Assembly: GCA_020627825.1 (NCBI GenBank)
Contig: JAHDGD010000013.1
Location: 1 to 46,280 of the forward strand
Direction of reading: 5' to 3'
DNA length: 46,280 nucleotides
Origin: Saprospiraceae bacterium
Lineage (GTDB): Bacteria; Bacteroidota; Bacteroidia; Chitinophagales; Saprospiraceae
Shown: positions 18,420 through 26,666 of the stretch, piece after piece
How positions within the stretch are numbered: position 1 is the first letter of the stretch
How the letters are laid out: each line of letters opens with the position of its first letter
Program-made: the position numbers and the translations under genes
Notes under the pieces: model-generated
Seen by the model: only the letters and a program-made list of their open reading frames with translations
Database searches by the model: none
What the model was told of the DNA's origin: nothing

Positions 18420-19148
18420 TTGTCAAAAAACCTCGTCATTATTCCTACTTTCAATGAGAAAGAAAACATTGAAAAGATCATCAGTGCGGTCTTGAATCTT
18501 GACATGCCTTTCCATATACTTATTGTTGATGACGGTTCACCTGATGGAACTGCTGATATTGTAAAACGGATGCAAAAAGGGAATGAAGGGAAACTTCATT
18601 TGATTGAAAGAAAAGGTAAAATGGGACTAGGAACTGCTTATATTACAGGTTTTCGGTTTGGCTTAAATCATTCCTACGACTATATATGTGAAATGGATGC
18701 TGATTTTAGTCATAATCCACAAGATTTACCGAGATTGGTTGAAGCTTGCAAGGACGGTGCGGATATGTCAGTAGGTTCTAGGTATGTTCCAGGAGGAAAA
18801 ACGGAAAATTGGCCTTTCGATCGACTTGTTTTATCCAAAGGTGCTTCATTTTACGTACGAGCTATTACCTGGATGAATGTAAAAGATCCTACAGCAGGTT
18901 TTGTTTGCTATTCGCATAGAGTGCTTGCCGCTATCGATTTAAGTAAAATTAAATTCATTGGTTATGCATTTCAAATCGAGATGAAATACGCGACAAAAAC
19001 ACTTGGTTTTTCTGTAAAAGAGGTACCAATTACTTTTGTTGACCGTATTGAAGGTGTAAGTAAAATGTCGAGAGGCATAATCAAAGAAGCGGTATTTGGG
19101 GTTTTATCAATGCGAATCAAAAGCTTTTTTTCAAGCTACTCGAATTAA
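18420..19148 (+). CDS. Family 2 glycosyltransferase, polyprenol-phosphate mannose synthase type
   Basis: The 242-residue product transfers a sugar, by family analogy mannose from GDP-mannose, to a polyprenyl phosphate on the inner face of the cytoplasmic membrane. The N-terminus LVIIPTFNEKENI, the nucleotide-binding VDDGSPDGTADIV, the metal-binding EMDADFSHNP and the loop GSRYVPGG are the dolichol-phosphate mannosyltransferase pattern. There is no C-terminal membrane domain, as in the short soluble forms. The donor sugar and lipid are inferred. The TTG at 18,420 is chosen as start because a promoter box overlaps the upstream frame. Its stop TAA shares bases with the stop of the convergent gene. 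Confidence 0.88.
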   Translation: MSKNLVIIPTFNEKENIEKIISAVLNLDMPFHILIVDDGSPDGTADIVKRMQKGNEGKLHLIERKGKMGLGTAYITGFRFGLNHSYDYICEMDADFSHNPQDLPRLVEACKDGADMSVGSRYVPGGKTENWPFDRLVLSKGASFYVRAITWMNVKDPTAGFVCYSHRVLAAIDLSKIKFIGYAFQIEMKYATKTLGFSVKEVPITFVDRIEGVSKMSRGIIKEAVFGVLSMRIKSFFSSYSN

Positions 19149-19468
19149 GCAGTTTTCTTCTTCTTTCCCAATATGCGATTCAACATTTTCTTTTCAAATT
19201 CCCAGAAAAACTTGAACTGGCCAAATATAGCTCCGTAAATTAAAAGGATGAGATTATAGACTGGAAGTATGAGGATGTAATATATGATAGAAAAAAGCAA
19301 TGACTTCTCTCCACCTTCGGTAAAGAACGAAACAATAGGCTTTTTAAGGAACATGACTGTGAACCCAGTACAAGCAAAAACGAGTAAAATAATAAATACT
19401 TGTGATGCTGAAACACCCCATCTTTTTTGTAATTTCGCAACCCAATTGGGTGTTTTTGAATTCGTCAT
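19145..19468 (-). CDS. Small membrane protein, DUF6787-like
   Basis: The 107-residue product begins MTNSKTPNWVAKLQKRWGV. It then has a hydrophobic helix (about 22-42, VFIILLVFACTGFTVMFL), a short loop and a second helix pair (about 62-90). The C-terminus is very basic (KKMLNRILGKKKKTA) and probably cytoplasmic. The pattern KLQKRWGV plus ACTGFTV recalls the DUF6787 family, whose function I do not know; this is a recognition from memory, not a search. An in-frame ATG seven codons upstream is possible. The gene ends in a TTAA shared with the stop codon of the convergent glycosyltransferase and runs divergently from the peptidase. Confidence 0.65.
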   Translation of the reverse strand: MTNSKTPNWVAKLQKRWGVSASQVFIILLVFACTGFTVMFLKKPIVSFFTEGGEKSLLFSIIYYILILPVYNLILLIYGAIFGQFKFFWEFEKKMLNRILGKKKKTA

Positions 19469-19566
19469 ATTGTTTATTAGAATTGGCACAAATTAACGAA
19501 ATATATTTCAAGCTGCACCGTGAACTATATAATAATCCTTGTAATCTTTTTGTAAAAAATTGTAAC

Positions 19567-20814
19567 ATGAAAATTGGTATTTCTGTTTTACTTTCTATTG
19601 TATTAATTTCTTGTTCTGCTCTTAAAAAAACGAATACATCTGTGTATTCATCTCAGATCTTTGCAGATGTTGAAACCTTAAGTAGTGATGAAATGGAAGG
19701 TAGAGAAACTGGTAAAAAAGGGGAGCGAATGGCTGCAAAGTATATAGCTGAACGATTCGAAAAACTCGGATTAAAGCCAATGGGTAACACGGAAAGAAAC
19801 GATTTGAACGCTTATTTTCAGGACTTCACTGCATATGAATCTACTGATCCTCATGGAATGTCTGATATGCCAGATGATAAAATACCTGTTAAGGCTCGTA
19901 ATGTTGTAGGATTTATAGACCATGGTGCTGCTTATACTGTAGTAATTGGTGGACATTACGATCATTTAGGTTATGGTGGATTTGGCTCATTGTATACAGG
20001 AGATGCTGAAATCCACAATGGTGCTGATGATAATGCTAGTGGGATCGCTGGAATGCTTTATATGGCTGAAGTATTGAAAGGAGCAAAATATGATGATTCA
20101 AACTATTTGTTCATCGCGTTTTCAGGAGAAGAGAAAGGCTTGTGGGGAAGTAATTACTGGACAAAAAATCCCACTTTTCCTATCGAGCAATTAAATTTTA
20201 TGATCAATTTCGATATGATTGGTCGACTAGAAGATAATAAATTAGCTGTTAATGGCGTAGGAACATCGCCCGCATGGAGTATCTTAGATCAAGTAGGGAA
20301 GAAGTATAATCTTGTGAAATCTGAAAGTGGAATTGGGCCTTCGGATCATAGCAGTTTTTATTTGATTGATGTGCCTGCGATTCATTTTTTCACCGGGCAA
20401 CATGAAGATTATCATCGTCCTTCTGATGACGCAGAGTTAGTGAATGTACAAGGTATAATGGAAGTTTCGGATTTAAGCCTTACGCTAATCGAAAAGTTAA
20501 ACAAAGAAAAAATATCTTTTGCAAAAACCAAGAATGAAGAACGCACAACTACCACTTTCAAGGTTACATTAGGTGTTATTCCAGATTACTTATACAATGA
20601 AAGAGGCATGAGAATAGATGGAGTAAGAGAAGGTAAAACAGCTGATGCAGCCGGATTAGAAAAAGGGGATATTGTGATTAAAATGGGAGAATATCCTGTC
20701 GATGATATGCAAAGCTACATGAAATCCTTATCTAAATTCGAAAAAGGCGAGTCTATTAAAGTAGTTGTTTTGAGAAATGGGAAAGAAGTAGAAAAAGAGG
20801 TAACTTTTTTGTAA
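19567..20814 (+). CDS. M28 family zinc aminopeptidase lipoprotein with C-terminal PDZ domain
   Basis: The 415-residue product starts with a lipoprotein signal (MKIGISVLLSIVLISC, lipobox LISC, Cys16), so it should be anchored in the envelope. The peptidase domain (about 35-320) shows the two-zinc M28 pattern: GGHYDHLG, HNGADDNASG, FSGEEKGLWGS, INFDMIGR and a late His in DVPAIHFFTG. The last 85 residues form a PDZ domain (LGVIPDYLYNERGMRIDGV, GKTADAAGLEKGDIVIKMG) likely to position substrates. It probably trims peptides in the periplasm. The frame is open far upstream, but only the ATG at 19,567 yields the signal peptide. Confidence 0.92.
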   Translation: MKIGISVLLSIVLISCSALKKTNTSVYSSQIFADVETLSSDEMEGRETGKKGERMAAKYIAERFEKLGLKPMGNTERNDLNAYFQDFTAYESTDPHGMSDMPDDKIPVKARNVVGFIDHGAAYTVVIGGHYDHLGYGGFGSLYTGDAEIHNGADDNASGIAGMLYMAEVLKGAKYDDSNYLFIAFSGEEKGLWGSNYWTKNPTFPIEQLNFMINFDMIGRLEDNKLAVNGVGTSPAWSILDQVGKKYNLVKSESGIGPSDHSSFYLIDVPAIHFFTGQHEDYHRPSDDAELVNVQGIMEVSDLSLTLIEKLNKEKISFAKTKNEERTTTTFKVTLGVIPDYLYNERGMRIDGVREGKTADAAGLEKGDIVIKMGEYPVDDMQSYMKSLSKFEKGESIKVVVLRNGKEVEKEVTFL

Positions 20815-20838
20815 CAAGGAGTATGAGTGTCATATGAT

Positions 20839-20859
20839 TTTTGGGCTTAAAGCCCAAAA
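20839..20859 (+). terminator. Palindromic hairpin after the peptidase gene (GGGCTT-A-AAGCCC)
   Basis: TTTTGGGCTT and AAGCCCAAAA pair perfectly around a single central A, 24 bases after the peptidase stop. It belongs to the same palindrome family as 18,293 and 26,589. The downstream tract is A-rich rather than T-rich, so it would terminate better on the minus strand; a role for the peptidase is tentative. Confidence 0.45.
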
Positions 20860-21019
20860 TAAAAATAATGTCAAATGAAACTTTTGAGTTTATAGAACAG
20901 TTATTGTAGTGTAAAGTTTGTTAATTTTTATTAAAACTTATGGCAAATCACTAAGATTATACATTGCTTTTTAAAATATGTGATATCTTAGTGGAAATTT
21001 CAAAAAATTATAATTTCAA

Positions 21020-21481
21020 ATGAAGAATATTACACTTTTATTTCTTTTGATGTTTTCTTTTAGCATTGCTAGTATTGCACAAACTACTCCAGACGAAGTA
21101 GTTACAGAAGAAACAGTTGATGGACCGATAATGACTTTTGAATCACTTAAGTGTGACTATGGTGAAATCGAGCAAAATTCAGAACGTGATCGGTATGTTA
21201 AATTTACCAACACAGGTACTGAACCACTCGTTATAACAAATGCAAGAGGATCTTGTGGGTGTACAGTTCCAATATGGCCTAAAGAACCAATCATGCCAGG
21301 AGAAGAAAGTGAAATTAAAATTTCATATGCAACAAATCGTCTTGGGAAAATAAATAAGACGGTTACAATTACGACGAATGAAGGTGGAAAACCTCACGTT
21401 ATTAAAGTAATTGGGAATGTTAGTAAAAAAGAAGAAGCTGTTCCTGAAGCTCCTCAATCAGTAATAGGGGGAGGGAACTAG
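21020..21481 (+). CDS. DUF1573 domain exported protein
   Basis: The 153-residue product has a signal peptide (MKNITLLFLLMFSFSIASIAQ) and one immunoglobulin-like DUF1573 domain (about 40-140). Typical residues are FTNTGTEPLVITNARGSCGCTVP, with the conserved SCGC pair, and PGEESEIKISY. Such proteins are very common in Bacteroidota; their exact role is unknown, though the ASH/MSP-like beta-sandwich suggests binding at the envelope. A short acidic, proline-rich tail follows the domain. The gene is single, with an upstream TATCTTAG (6 of 8 conserved -7 positions relaxed, near 20,983) and a strong terminator after it. Confidence 0.88.
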   Translation: MKNITLLFLLMFSFSIASIAQTTPDEVVTEETVDGPIMTFESLKCDYGEIEQNSERDRYVKFTNTGTEPLVITNARGSCGCTVPIWPKEPIMPGEESEIKISYATNRLGKINKTVTITTNEGGKPHVIKVIGNVSKKEEAVPEAPQSVIGGGN

Positions 21482-21504
21482 TCTCTAAAAAAAAACATAT
21501 TATC

Positions 21505-21539
21505 AAAATCCTTGTTCTTTATGGAGCAAGGATTTTTTT
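21505..21539 (+). terminator. Strong intrinsic terminator after the DUF1573 gene
   Basis: AAAATCCTTG (21,505-21,514) pairs perfectly with CAAGGATTTT (21,527-21,536). Four inner pairs, two of them G-U, extend the stem to a TTAT loop. Seven consecutive T follow the GA on the 3' arm. Position 24 bases after the stop fits. Confidence 0.85.
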
Positions 21540-21565
21540 ATATAACCAAGTAGCATAATAAACGA

Positions 21566-22330
21566 ATGATTATTCTATTATCGCCAGCAAAATCACTGGA
21601 TTTTAAACCTCACGAAAAGAAAGTTTCTTCAAGCGCAACTCGTTTTGATGATAAATCTCAACAATTGATTAACAAGTTGTCTAGATCAAGTATAAAAGGT
21701 TTGCAAGCTTTAATGAAGATCAGCAAAGATCTTGCGTTGCAAAATAAAGAACGGTATGAATCTTATGATATAGATAAAATTGATGAAAGAGGTAAAGAAG
21801 CTATCTTGGCATTCAATGGTGGGGTTTATCAAGGATTAGATGCCAAAAGCCTTTCGGATAATGCATTTGATTATGCTCAAGATCATGTACGTATTTTATC
21901 GGGATTATATGGTGTTTTAAGACCATTGGATAAAATTCAAGAATATCGCTTGGAAATGGGGACCAAGTTGCCGATTAGACGGAAAAAAAACTTATACGAA
22001 TTTTGGGCAGATGTACCAACCAAAGCTTTAAATGATGACCTGGAGCAAACAGCGTCTGAGGTTATTTTGAATGCAGCTTCTCAAGAGTATTTTAAAGTTA
22101 TCAATAAATCCAAGTTAAAGGCAAAAGTCATAGATGTAGATTTCAAGGAAATGCATAATGGAGAGCTAAAATTTATTTCCTTTAATGCAAAAAAAGCGAG
22201 AGGATTAATAACCAGATATGCAATAGATCATAATATTTTAGATTATAAGGATATCCGTGCATTTGATTATGAAGATTACGCTTTTAATAGTTCATTAAGC
22301 ACGGACACAAAATTTGTTTTTACAAGGTAG
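21566..22330 (+). CDS. yaaA: Peroxide stress protein YaaA (UPF0246)
   Basis: The 254-residue product opens with the family signature MIILLSPAKSLDF. It also shows AILAFNGGVYQGL, RILSGLYGVLRPLDKIQEYRLEMG and the late block FKEMHNGELKFISFNAKKARG. YaaA in Escherichia coli lowers free iron during peroxide stress and binds DNA; by homology this protein probably has a related cytoplasmic role. Length matches the family. It is followed after 41 bases by holA and may share transcription with it. Confidence 0.93.
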   Translation: MIILLSPAKSLDFKPHEKKVSSSATRFDDKSQQLINKLSRSSIKGLQALMKISKDLALQNKERYESYDIDKIDERGKEAILAFNGGVYQGLDAKSLSDNAFDYAQDHVRILSGLYGVLRPLDKIQEYRLEMGTKLPIRRKKNLYEFWADVPTKALNDDLEQTASEVILNAASQEYFKVINKSKLKAKVIDVDFKEMHNGELKFISFNAKKARGLITRYAIDHNILDYKDIRAFDYEDYAFNSSLSTDTKFVFTR

Positions 22331-22371
22331 TGTGTAGGATAATGCTTTACTTTGCATTCCTATAATACTAT

Positions 22372-23370
22372 ATGCAAGAAATTCTTCAGCAAATAAAATC
22401 AGGTCAGCTTTCTCCCATTTATTTCTTACATGGAGAAGAATCCTATTTTATAGACGTGATTACAGAAGCTATTGAAAATGGCATTCTCCAAGAAACTGAA
22501 AAATCATTTAACCAGGATTTATTTTACGGGAAAGAGGTAACTGTAAAGCAGATAGTTGACGCATGCACCCAATATCCAATGATGGCTCCCAAACGTGTTG
22601 TCATTGTTAAAGAAGCTCAAAATATACGAGACATAAAGTTACTTGATAAATACGTTGCTAATCCTGTGCCTTCTACAGTTTTATGCATCGCATATAAAAA
22701 TAAGAAACTAGATAATCGATCGGCTTTTGCCAAAAGTCTAAAGAAAAACTCAGTCGTCTTTGAGTCAAAGAAAATGTATGATAATCAATTGCCATCATAT
22801 GTAAGTCAATTGGTAAAAAAGGCAGGTCGTACGATTGATGCACAGGCAGCTAATCTTGTTGCCGAATATATAGGGTCAGATCTGAGCACGTTGCACAATG
22901 AAATGGAGAAAGTTTTTTTAGAAGTAGAAAAAGGAGCATCTATTTCAGGAGATGTCATACAGAAGCAGATTGGAATCAGCAAAGATTTTAATGTTTTTGA
23001 GTTACAATCAGCATTGGCTTCAAAAAATCATTCGAAAGTATTTCGAATCGGTCGATATTTTCAAGAAAATCCGAAAAAGAATCCTATGGTCATGATTGTA
23101 GGGACTCTTTTTCGATTTTTTAGCAAGGTCTGGGTAGTTAGTCAGAATCAAGGCATGAATGATACTGTACTGGGTAAATCTATAGGAGTGTACAACTCAT
23201 TTTTTATGCGTGAATATCGAACAGCAGCGCGTAATTTTTCCTCCGTAAGTGTTGAAAAAGTGCTTCAATTATTAAAAGAGTATGATCTCAAATCTAAAGG
23301 AGTTGATAATAGAAGTTTCAATGAAAATAAACTTTTAATCGAATTGCTGGGTAAAATTTTAATTTCCTAA
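22372..23370 (+). CDS. holA: DNA polymerase III, delta subunit
   Basis: The 332-residue product is the clamp-loader delta subunit, which opens the sliding clamp. The N-terminal AAA-like fold starts SPIYFLHGEESYFIDVITEAI without a working Walker A, as is normal for delta. Other family segments are MMAPKRVVIVKEAQ, the lid-region AEYIGSDLSTLHNEMEK and the collar helix bundle FRIGRYFQENPKKNPMVMIV. A TTACTTTG box (22,344-22,351, one mismatch to TAnnTTTG) in the gap after yaaA could be its own promoter. Confidence 0.9.
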   Translation: MQEILQQIKSGQLSPIYFLHGEESYFIDVITEAIENGILQETEKSFNQDLFYGKEVTVKQIVDACTQYPMMAPKRVVIVKEAQNIRDIKLLDKYVANPVPSTVLCIAYKNKKLDNRSAFAKSLKKNSVVFESKKMYDNQLPSYVSQLVKKAGRTIDAQAANLVAEYIGSDLSTLHNEMEKVFLEVEKGASISGDVIQKQIGISKDFNVFELQSALASKNHSKVFRIGRYFQENPKKNPMVMIVGTLFRFFSKVWVVSQNQGMNDTVLGKSIGVYNSFFMREYRTAARNFSSVSVEKVLQLLKEYDLKSKGVDNRSFNENKLLIELLGKILIS

Positions 23371-23499
23371 GATTTTTTCACAAAAACGAATATTGAGGTT
23401 TTTAAACTGTTCTTATAGCATTAATATTCTCAATTATTAATAATACATATTGCGGGTTAAAGTCTATATGCTTCATTGAAAATCAAGTGCATACAATAC

Positions 23500-23530
23500 A
23501 ATCAATTGCGAGCTAGTAATCCCGAACTCA
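23500..23530. repeat. Solo inverted copy of the 18,033-18,063 repeat arm
   Basis: The reverse complement of this stretch matches 18,033-18,063 at 29 of 31 positions (shared core GATTACTAGCTCGCAATT). It lies between the 3' ends of holA and the convergent haloperoxidase gene, so both copies sit just after stop codons. Confidence 0.6.
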
Positions 23531-23542
23531 TGTTAATTGGTA

Positions 23543-26452
23543 TTACAACGCAATTAGTTTCTTACGTACAATGATATCATTTTGACCATTCAAAATGTAT
23601 AAATAGTAAAGTCCTTTAGATTCTGCAGGGATGTTATCAACGATAAAAACATTCTGGTTTCCAATCAACACTCTGTTGTAAACAACTTGCCCTAAACTAT
23701 TGAATAAAGTGACTCTTAATGGTTCGGTAGAATTATAATGAATCGTTATATTATCTGTAAACGGATTCGGATAAATTCTTGTTTCTTCAAATAGATCAAT
23801 TCCGCTACAATCTTCATCAATTCCATTGTCGCTTATTTCGATTGCACCTGGAAATATAGAAGAATCATAATCATTACAATCAATATTGTTTAGCACATAT
23901 CCTGACGGAGTCACATCATAACAAATCGAAATACTGCTATTGGGGTCTCCGAAACCATCGTTATCGTTGTCAAGATAATAAAAATACAATGGTAAATCTT
24001 CATCAATTACTCCATTGCAATTGTTGTCGATGTCATCACATATTTCTTCAGAGGCTGGATGGATGGATGCATCAAGATCGTTGCAGTCAGTGTCAAGAGT
24101 ACTATATCCACTAGGTGGTGAAGCCGAACATATCTGGATAAAGTCTATCGAATTTCCATATCCATCGTTATCTTCATCAACGTAATAGGTAAACAATGGA
24201 AGGTTTTCATCAATAGAACCGTCGCAATTGTTGTCGATGTTATCGCATATTTCAGTAGCTCCTGGATTTATTGCTGCGTTTGTATCATCACAATCATCTG
24301 ATAAGGTAGAATACCCTTCAGGAGAAATAGTCTGACATATTTCAATAAATTCATCACTCTGGCCATATCCGTCACCATCTTCATCTTTAAAATATATAAA
24401 CAATGGTAAATCTTCATCAATTTCCATATTACAATTATTGTCCTTGTCATCACATAGTTCAGGTGCTGATGGGTAAATGGTATTGTCTAGGTCATCACAA
24501 TCCTCATAACTATAATAACCATCTTCATCTAGATCTTCAAAAAAATAGGTTTCAGCTAAGTCAAACACATTTTCTGCAACTTGAATCCCCATTATTCTGC
24601 CTGGTATGTCATCAGCAGGAGGATGTATTCCACCCCATATTCTACTTAAACTTGTTTCGTCACTTGCATCTCTATACGTCGCCCATTGAAGGGTGAAGCT
24701 TTGTGTTGGGCCATCTTCAAACACTAAAAACTCATTTGCTTCTACTTCAAATTCTCCCATCCCCCCAGGAAAGTATGCATCACCAGTAAATGCGGTTAAA
24801 ATCTCTGCTGCCGCTCTTGAAAAGGTGCTATGACCTGAAACATAACCAGCAAAAGGTGGAGTTACAAATGTAGGACGCTGATAAGGCCACCAATTTTCTA
24901 TTAATATCCATCCTACATCAGCTGTACTTGTTTCTGGTGAGCCTATATAATCAGGTCCTCTCCACACTCTAGCTTTTAATTTATGTAAATGCTCCATATT
25001 ATCTCCTACTAATGGGTCATCTTCATAAACGAGCTCAATAAAATTTTCTTCAAGTTCAAATCCAAATGGAGAATAACTAGGGAGGTTTTCGTCGGACCTT
25101 TGTCCTAAACTTGCAATATATCGAATTGCACTGACTGGTCTTATGTAATCGTAGTATCCTTTCACGCTCCAGGCGCTTATTGCTGCGTCATGCATTGCGG
25201 CACCCAGCATAAAATAACTCTTTATATCCCATTCTATATCGCTATAGGTTTCACCGATTCCCCTATATTTTTTCTCATTATCTGGATGGTCGTTTACATA
25301 ATTTAAGATACTGAACCAATGACCAGGAGGTGTCTCACTATCAGGTCCATCAGCCCAAAATTCTGCTAGAACTCTTGTATAATCACCAAAAGGGACAAGT
25401 TGTTCTTCGTACGCTAATTCTGTTGAAGGGTTTACATCATGCCCATTACTAAAGTCTCCACCATTTTCATAATCATAGTAACTAAGAATATCTTCTACAC
25501 TTTGCGGTAAAGCCGGGTTGTTGCCATTGGATGCAGGAGAAATGTCTACCATTACTCCATCCGATGGATCTAGCTGACTTGACCATTTTAGAACCAATTC
25601 AAACCCTCGAATATAGTCGTAGCTATCTGCAGGATCGCTGCCAAGATTGATATAGGGTGGTGGACCAGGGTCAAGATATACATTGTATGTGTCTTCGTCT
25701 TTCGTGTACACAGTTTTATCTTCATCAGTTAACGCAAAGCAGTCCACATTTCCCCATTCTGGTGATAAAAAATCAGGAACAGTTGAAATAGGGTTTCCGC
25801 TTTGATCAACAAATAATTCCAATGCTAATTGCTGCCAATTATTGGGAAAGTCAATGGAAGGGTTGCCAGGTTTGTCTACCTCAAGTGGAGGATTTATACT
25901 TTCGTAATAGGCATTATCATAGCCAGTTCCTTCTCTTGAACCATCTTGTAAACCATAGGCTATCATTTGATTGGCAATATAAATACCTAGTGCTGCTGCA
26001 TTCCCATTGGAATAATCTTCATTGGTTATATTCGTACTGTAACCTAGTTCGCTCATTTTCTGAAATAATGAAACTATAGTACCAAATGCTGATGGTGATT
26101 GAGCAAATCGATGCCTTATTAAAGTATACATTGCATAACTAATTGCTTGTTCAAATTTTGCTTCAGTGTCGCCGCTTGTATCAAAGCCATCAAATTCGAA
26201 CATATACCCGTTCACTTCATTTCCCAAAAAGTACGGTTTTGCTTCATCATTAAATATAGTCCATATGTCATACATCATGGCCGAAGTATGCCATAGATTT
26301 CTTGCATGAACTGTAGGTCTTGCTAAATCTCCTCGTATTGCTTCAAGTAATTCTTCGTTCCATTCTCTTGCAATTGTATGTTGTCCATATGAAGGAGTAA
26401 CTTGAAAAATGCAAAGAAAAATAGCTACGTAAAGACTTATTTTTTTGAACAT
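23543..26452 (-). CDS. Vanadium-haloperoxidase/PAP2-like secreted protein with MopE repeats and T9SS type A sorting domain
   Basis: The 969-residue product has a signal peptide ending near PSYGQ. Residues about 25-630 form an all-helical vanadium-dependent haloperoxidase-like domain of the PAP2 superfamily. The visible active-site elements are YDYIRPVSAIRYI, the SGHSTFSRA His and SRIWGGIHPPADD with the last His. Residues about 640-890 hold four MopE-type metal-binding repeats (DEDGDGYG, DDCDD, PGATEICDNIDNNCDG), each with calcium-like DxDxDG loops and paired cysteines. The final 78 residues (IYPNPFTDNI, LFNSLGQVV) are a T9SS type A sorting domain. It is predicted to be secreted; halide oxidation or phosphatase activity cannot be told apart from sequence alone. 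Confidence 0.88.
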   Translation of the reverse strand: MFKKISLYVAIFLCIFQVTPSYGQHTIAREWNEELLEAIRGDLARPTVHARNLWHTSAMMYDIWTIFNDEAKPYFLGNEVNGYMFEFDGFDTSGDTEAKFEQAISYAMYTLIRHRFAQSPSAFGTIVSLFQKMSELGYSTNITNEDYSNGNAAALGIYIANQMIAYGLQDGSREGTGYDNAYYESINPPLEVDKPGNPSIDFPNNWQQLALELFVDQSGNPISTVPDFLSPEWGNVDCFALTDEDKTVYTKDEDTYNVYLDPGPPPYINLGSDPADSYDYIRGFELVLKWSSQLDPSDGVMVDISPASNGNNPALPQSVEDILSYYDYENGGDFSNGHDVNPSTELAYEEQLVPFGDYTRVLAEFWADGPDSETPPGHWFSILNYVNDHPDNEKKYRGIGETYSDIEWDIKSYFMLGAAMHDAAISAWSVKGYYDYIRPVSAIRYIASLGQRSDENLPSYSPFGFELEENFIELVYEDDPLVGDNMEHLHKLKARVWRGPDYIGSPETSTADVGWILIENWWPYQRPTFVTPPFAGYVSGHSTFSRAAAEILTAFTGDAYFPGGMGEFEVEANEFLVFEDGPTQSFTLQWATYRDASDETSLSRIWGGIHPPADDIPGRIMGIQVAENVFDLAETYFFEDLDEDGYYSYEDCDDLDNTIYPSAPELCDDKDNNCNMEIDEDLPLFIYFKDEDGDGYGQSDEFIEICQTISPEGYSTLSDDCDDTNAAINPGATEICDNIDNNCDGSIDENLPLFTYYVDEDNDGYGNSIDFIQICSASPPSGYSTLDTDCNDLDASIHPASEEICDDIDNNCNGVIDEDLPLYFYYLDNDNDGFGDPNSSISICYDVTPSGYVLNNIDCNDYDSSIFPGAIEISDNGIDEDCSGIDLFEETRIYPNPFTDNITIHYNSTEPLRVTLFNSLGQVVYNRVLIGNQNVFIVDNIPAESKGLYYLYILNGQNDIIVRKKLIAL
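23810..24530 (-). repeat. Four MopE-type repeats within the haloperoxidase-like gene
   Basis: Four copies of about 66-68 codons encode the pattern DxDxDGxG, a spacer, GY-x4-DCxD, x-I-x-P-(G/S)-A-x-E-x-C-D-x-x-D-N-N-C-x-x-x-I-D-E. The last copy ends ISDNGIDEDCSG, a variant lacking one Cys, which marks the end of the array. The copies are similar at DNA level, so recombination between them is possible. Confidence 0.75.
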
Positions 26453-26468
26453 GTGTATAGATTTTAGG

Positions 26469-26476
26469 CAAAGTTA
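26469..26476 (-). promoter_or_regulatory. Promoter -7 box for the haloperoxidase-like gene
   Basis: The minus strand reads TAACTTTG followed by C, a full TAnnTTTG match, 16 bases upstream of the ATG at 26,452. A TTG on the same strand lies only 13 bases further upstream, closer than the usual -33 spacing. Confidence 0.5.
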
Positions 26477-26588
26477 CAGTAGATTAGTCCAATTGCGGAC
26501 ATTTTAACATGGCAAATTTTATACATATATAAAATTATATCCTTTAACAGGATATGTGTGATCATCACAAGGAATAATCCTTTTCATT

Positions 26589-26608
26589 TTTTGGGCTCGA
26601 GCCCAAAA
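26589..26608 (-). terminator. Perfect 20-base palindrome, probable terminator after the YiiX-like gene
   Basis: TTTTGGGCTCGAGCCCAAAA is identical to 18,293-18,312. Here it lies 58 bases past the minus-strand stop at 26,667; on the minus strand the stem is followed by AAAAAATG, and on the plus strand by AAAATAAAG. Two small hairpins at 26,537-26,555 and around 26,579 (AAGGA/TCCTT) sit next to it. The terminator role is inferred from position. Confidence 0.5.
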
Positions 26609-26666
26609 TAAAGAATGAGATTACAAATGTAAGATGATAATAGTGATTCAAATGATGCGCCAACTA

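Noticed and set aside
23810-24530. CRISPR-like periodic repeats
   Set aside because: The periodicity is about 200 bases and encodes MopE protein repeats in one open frame; there are no short identical repeats with unique spacers.
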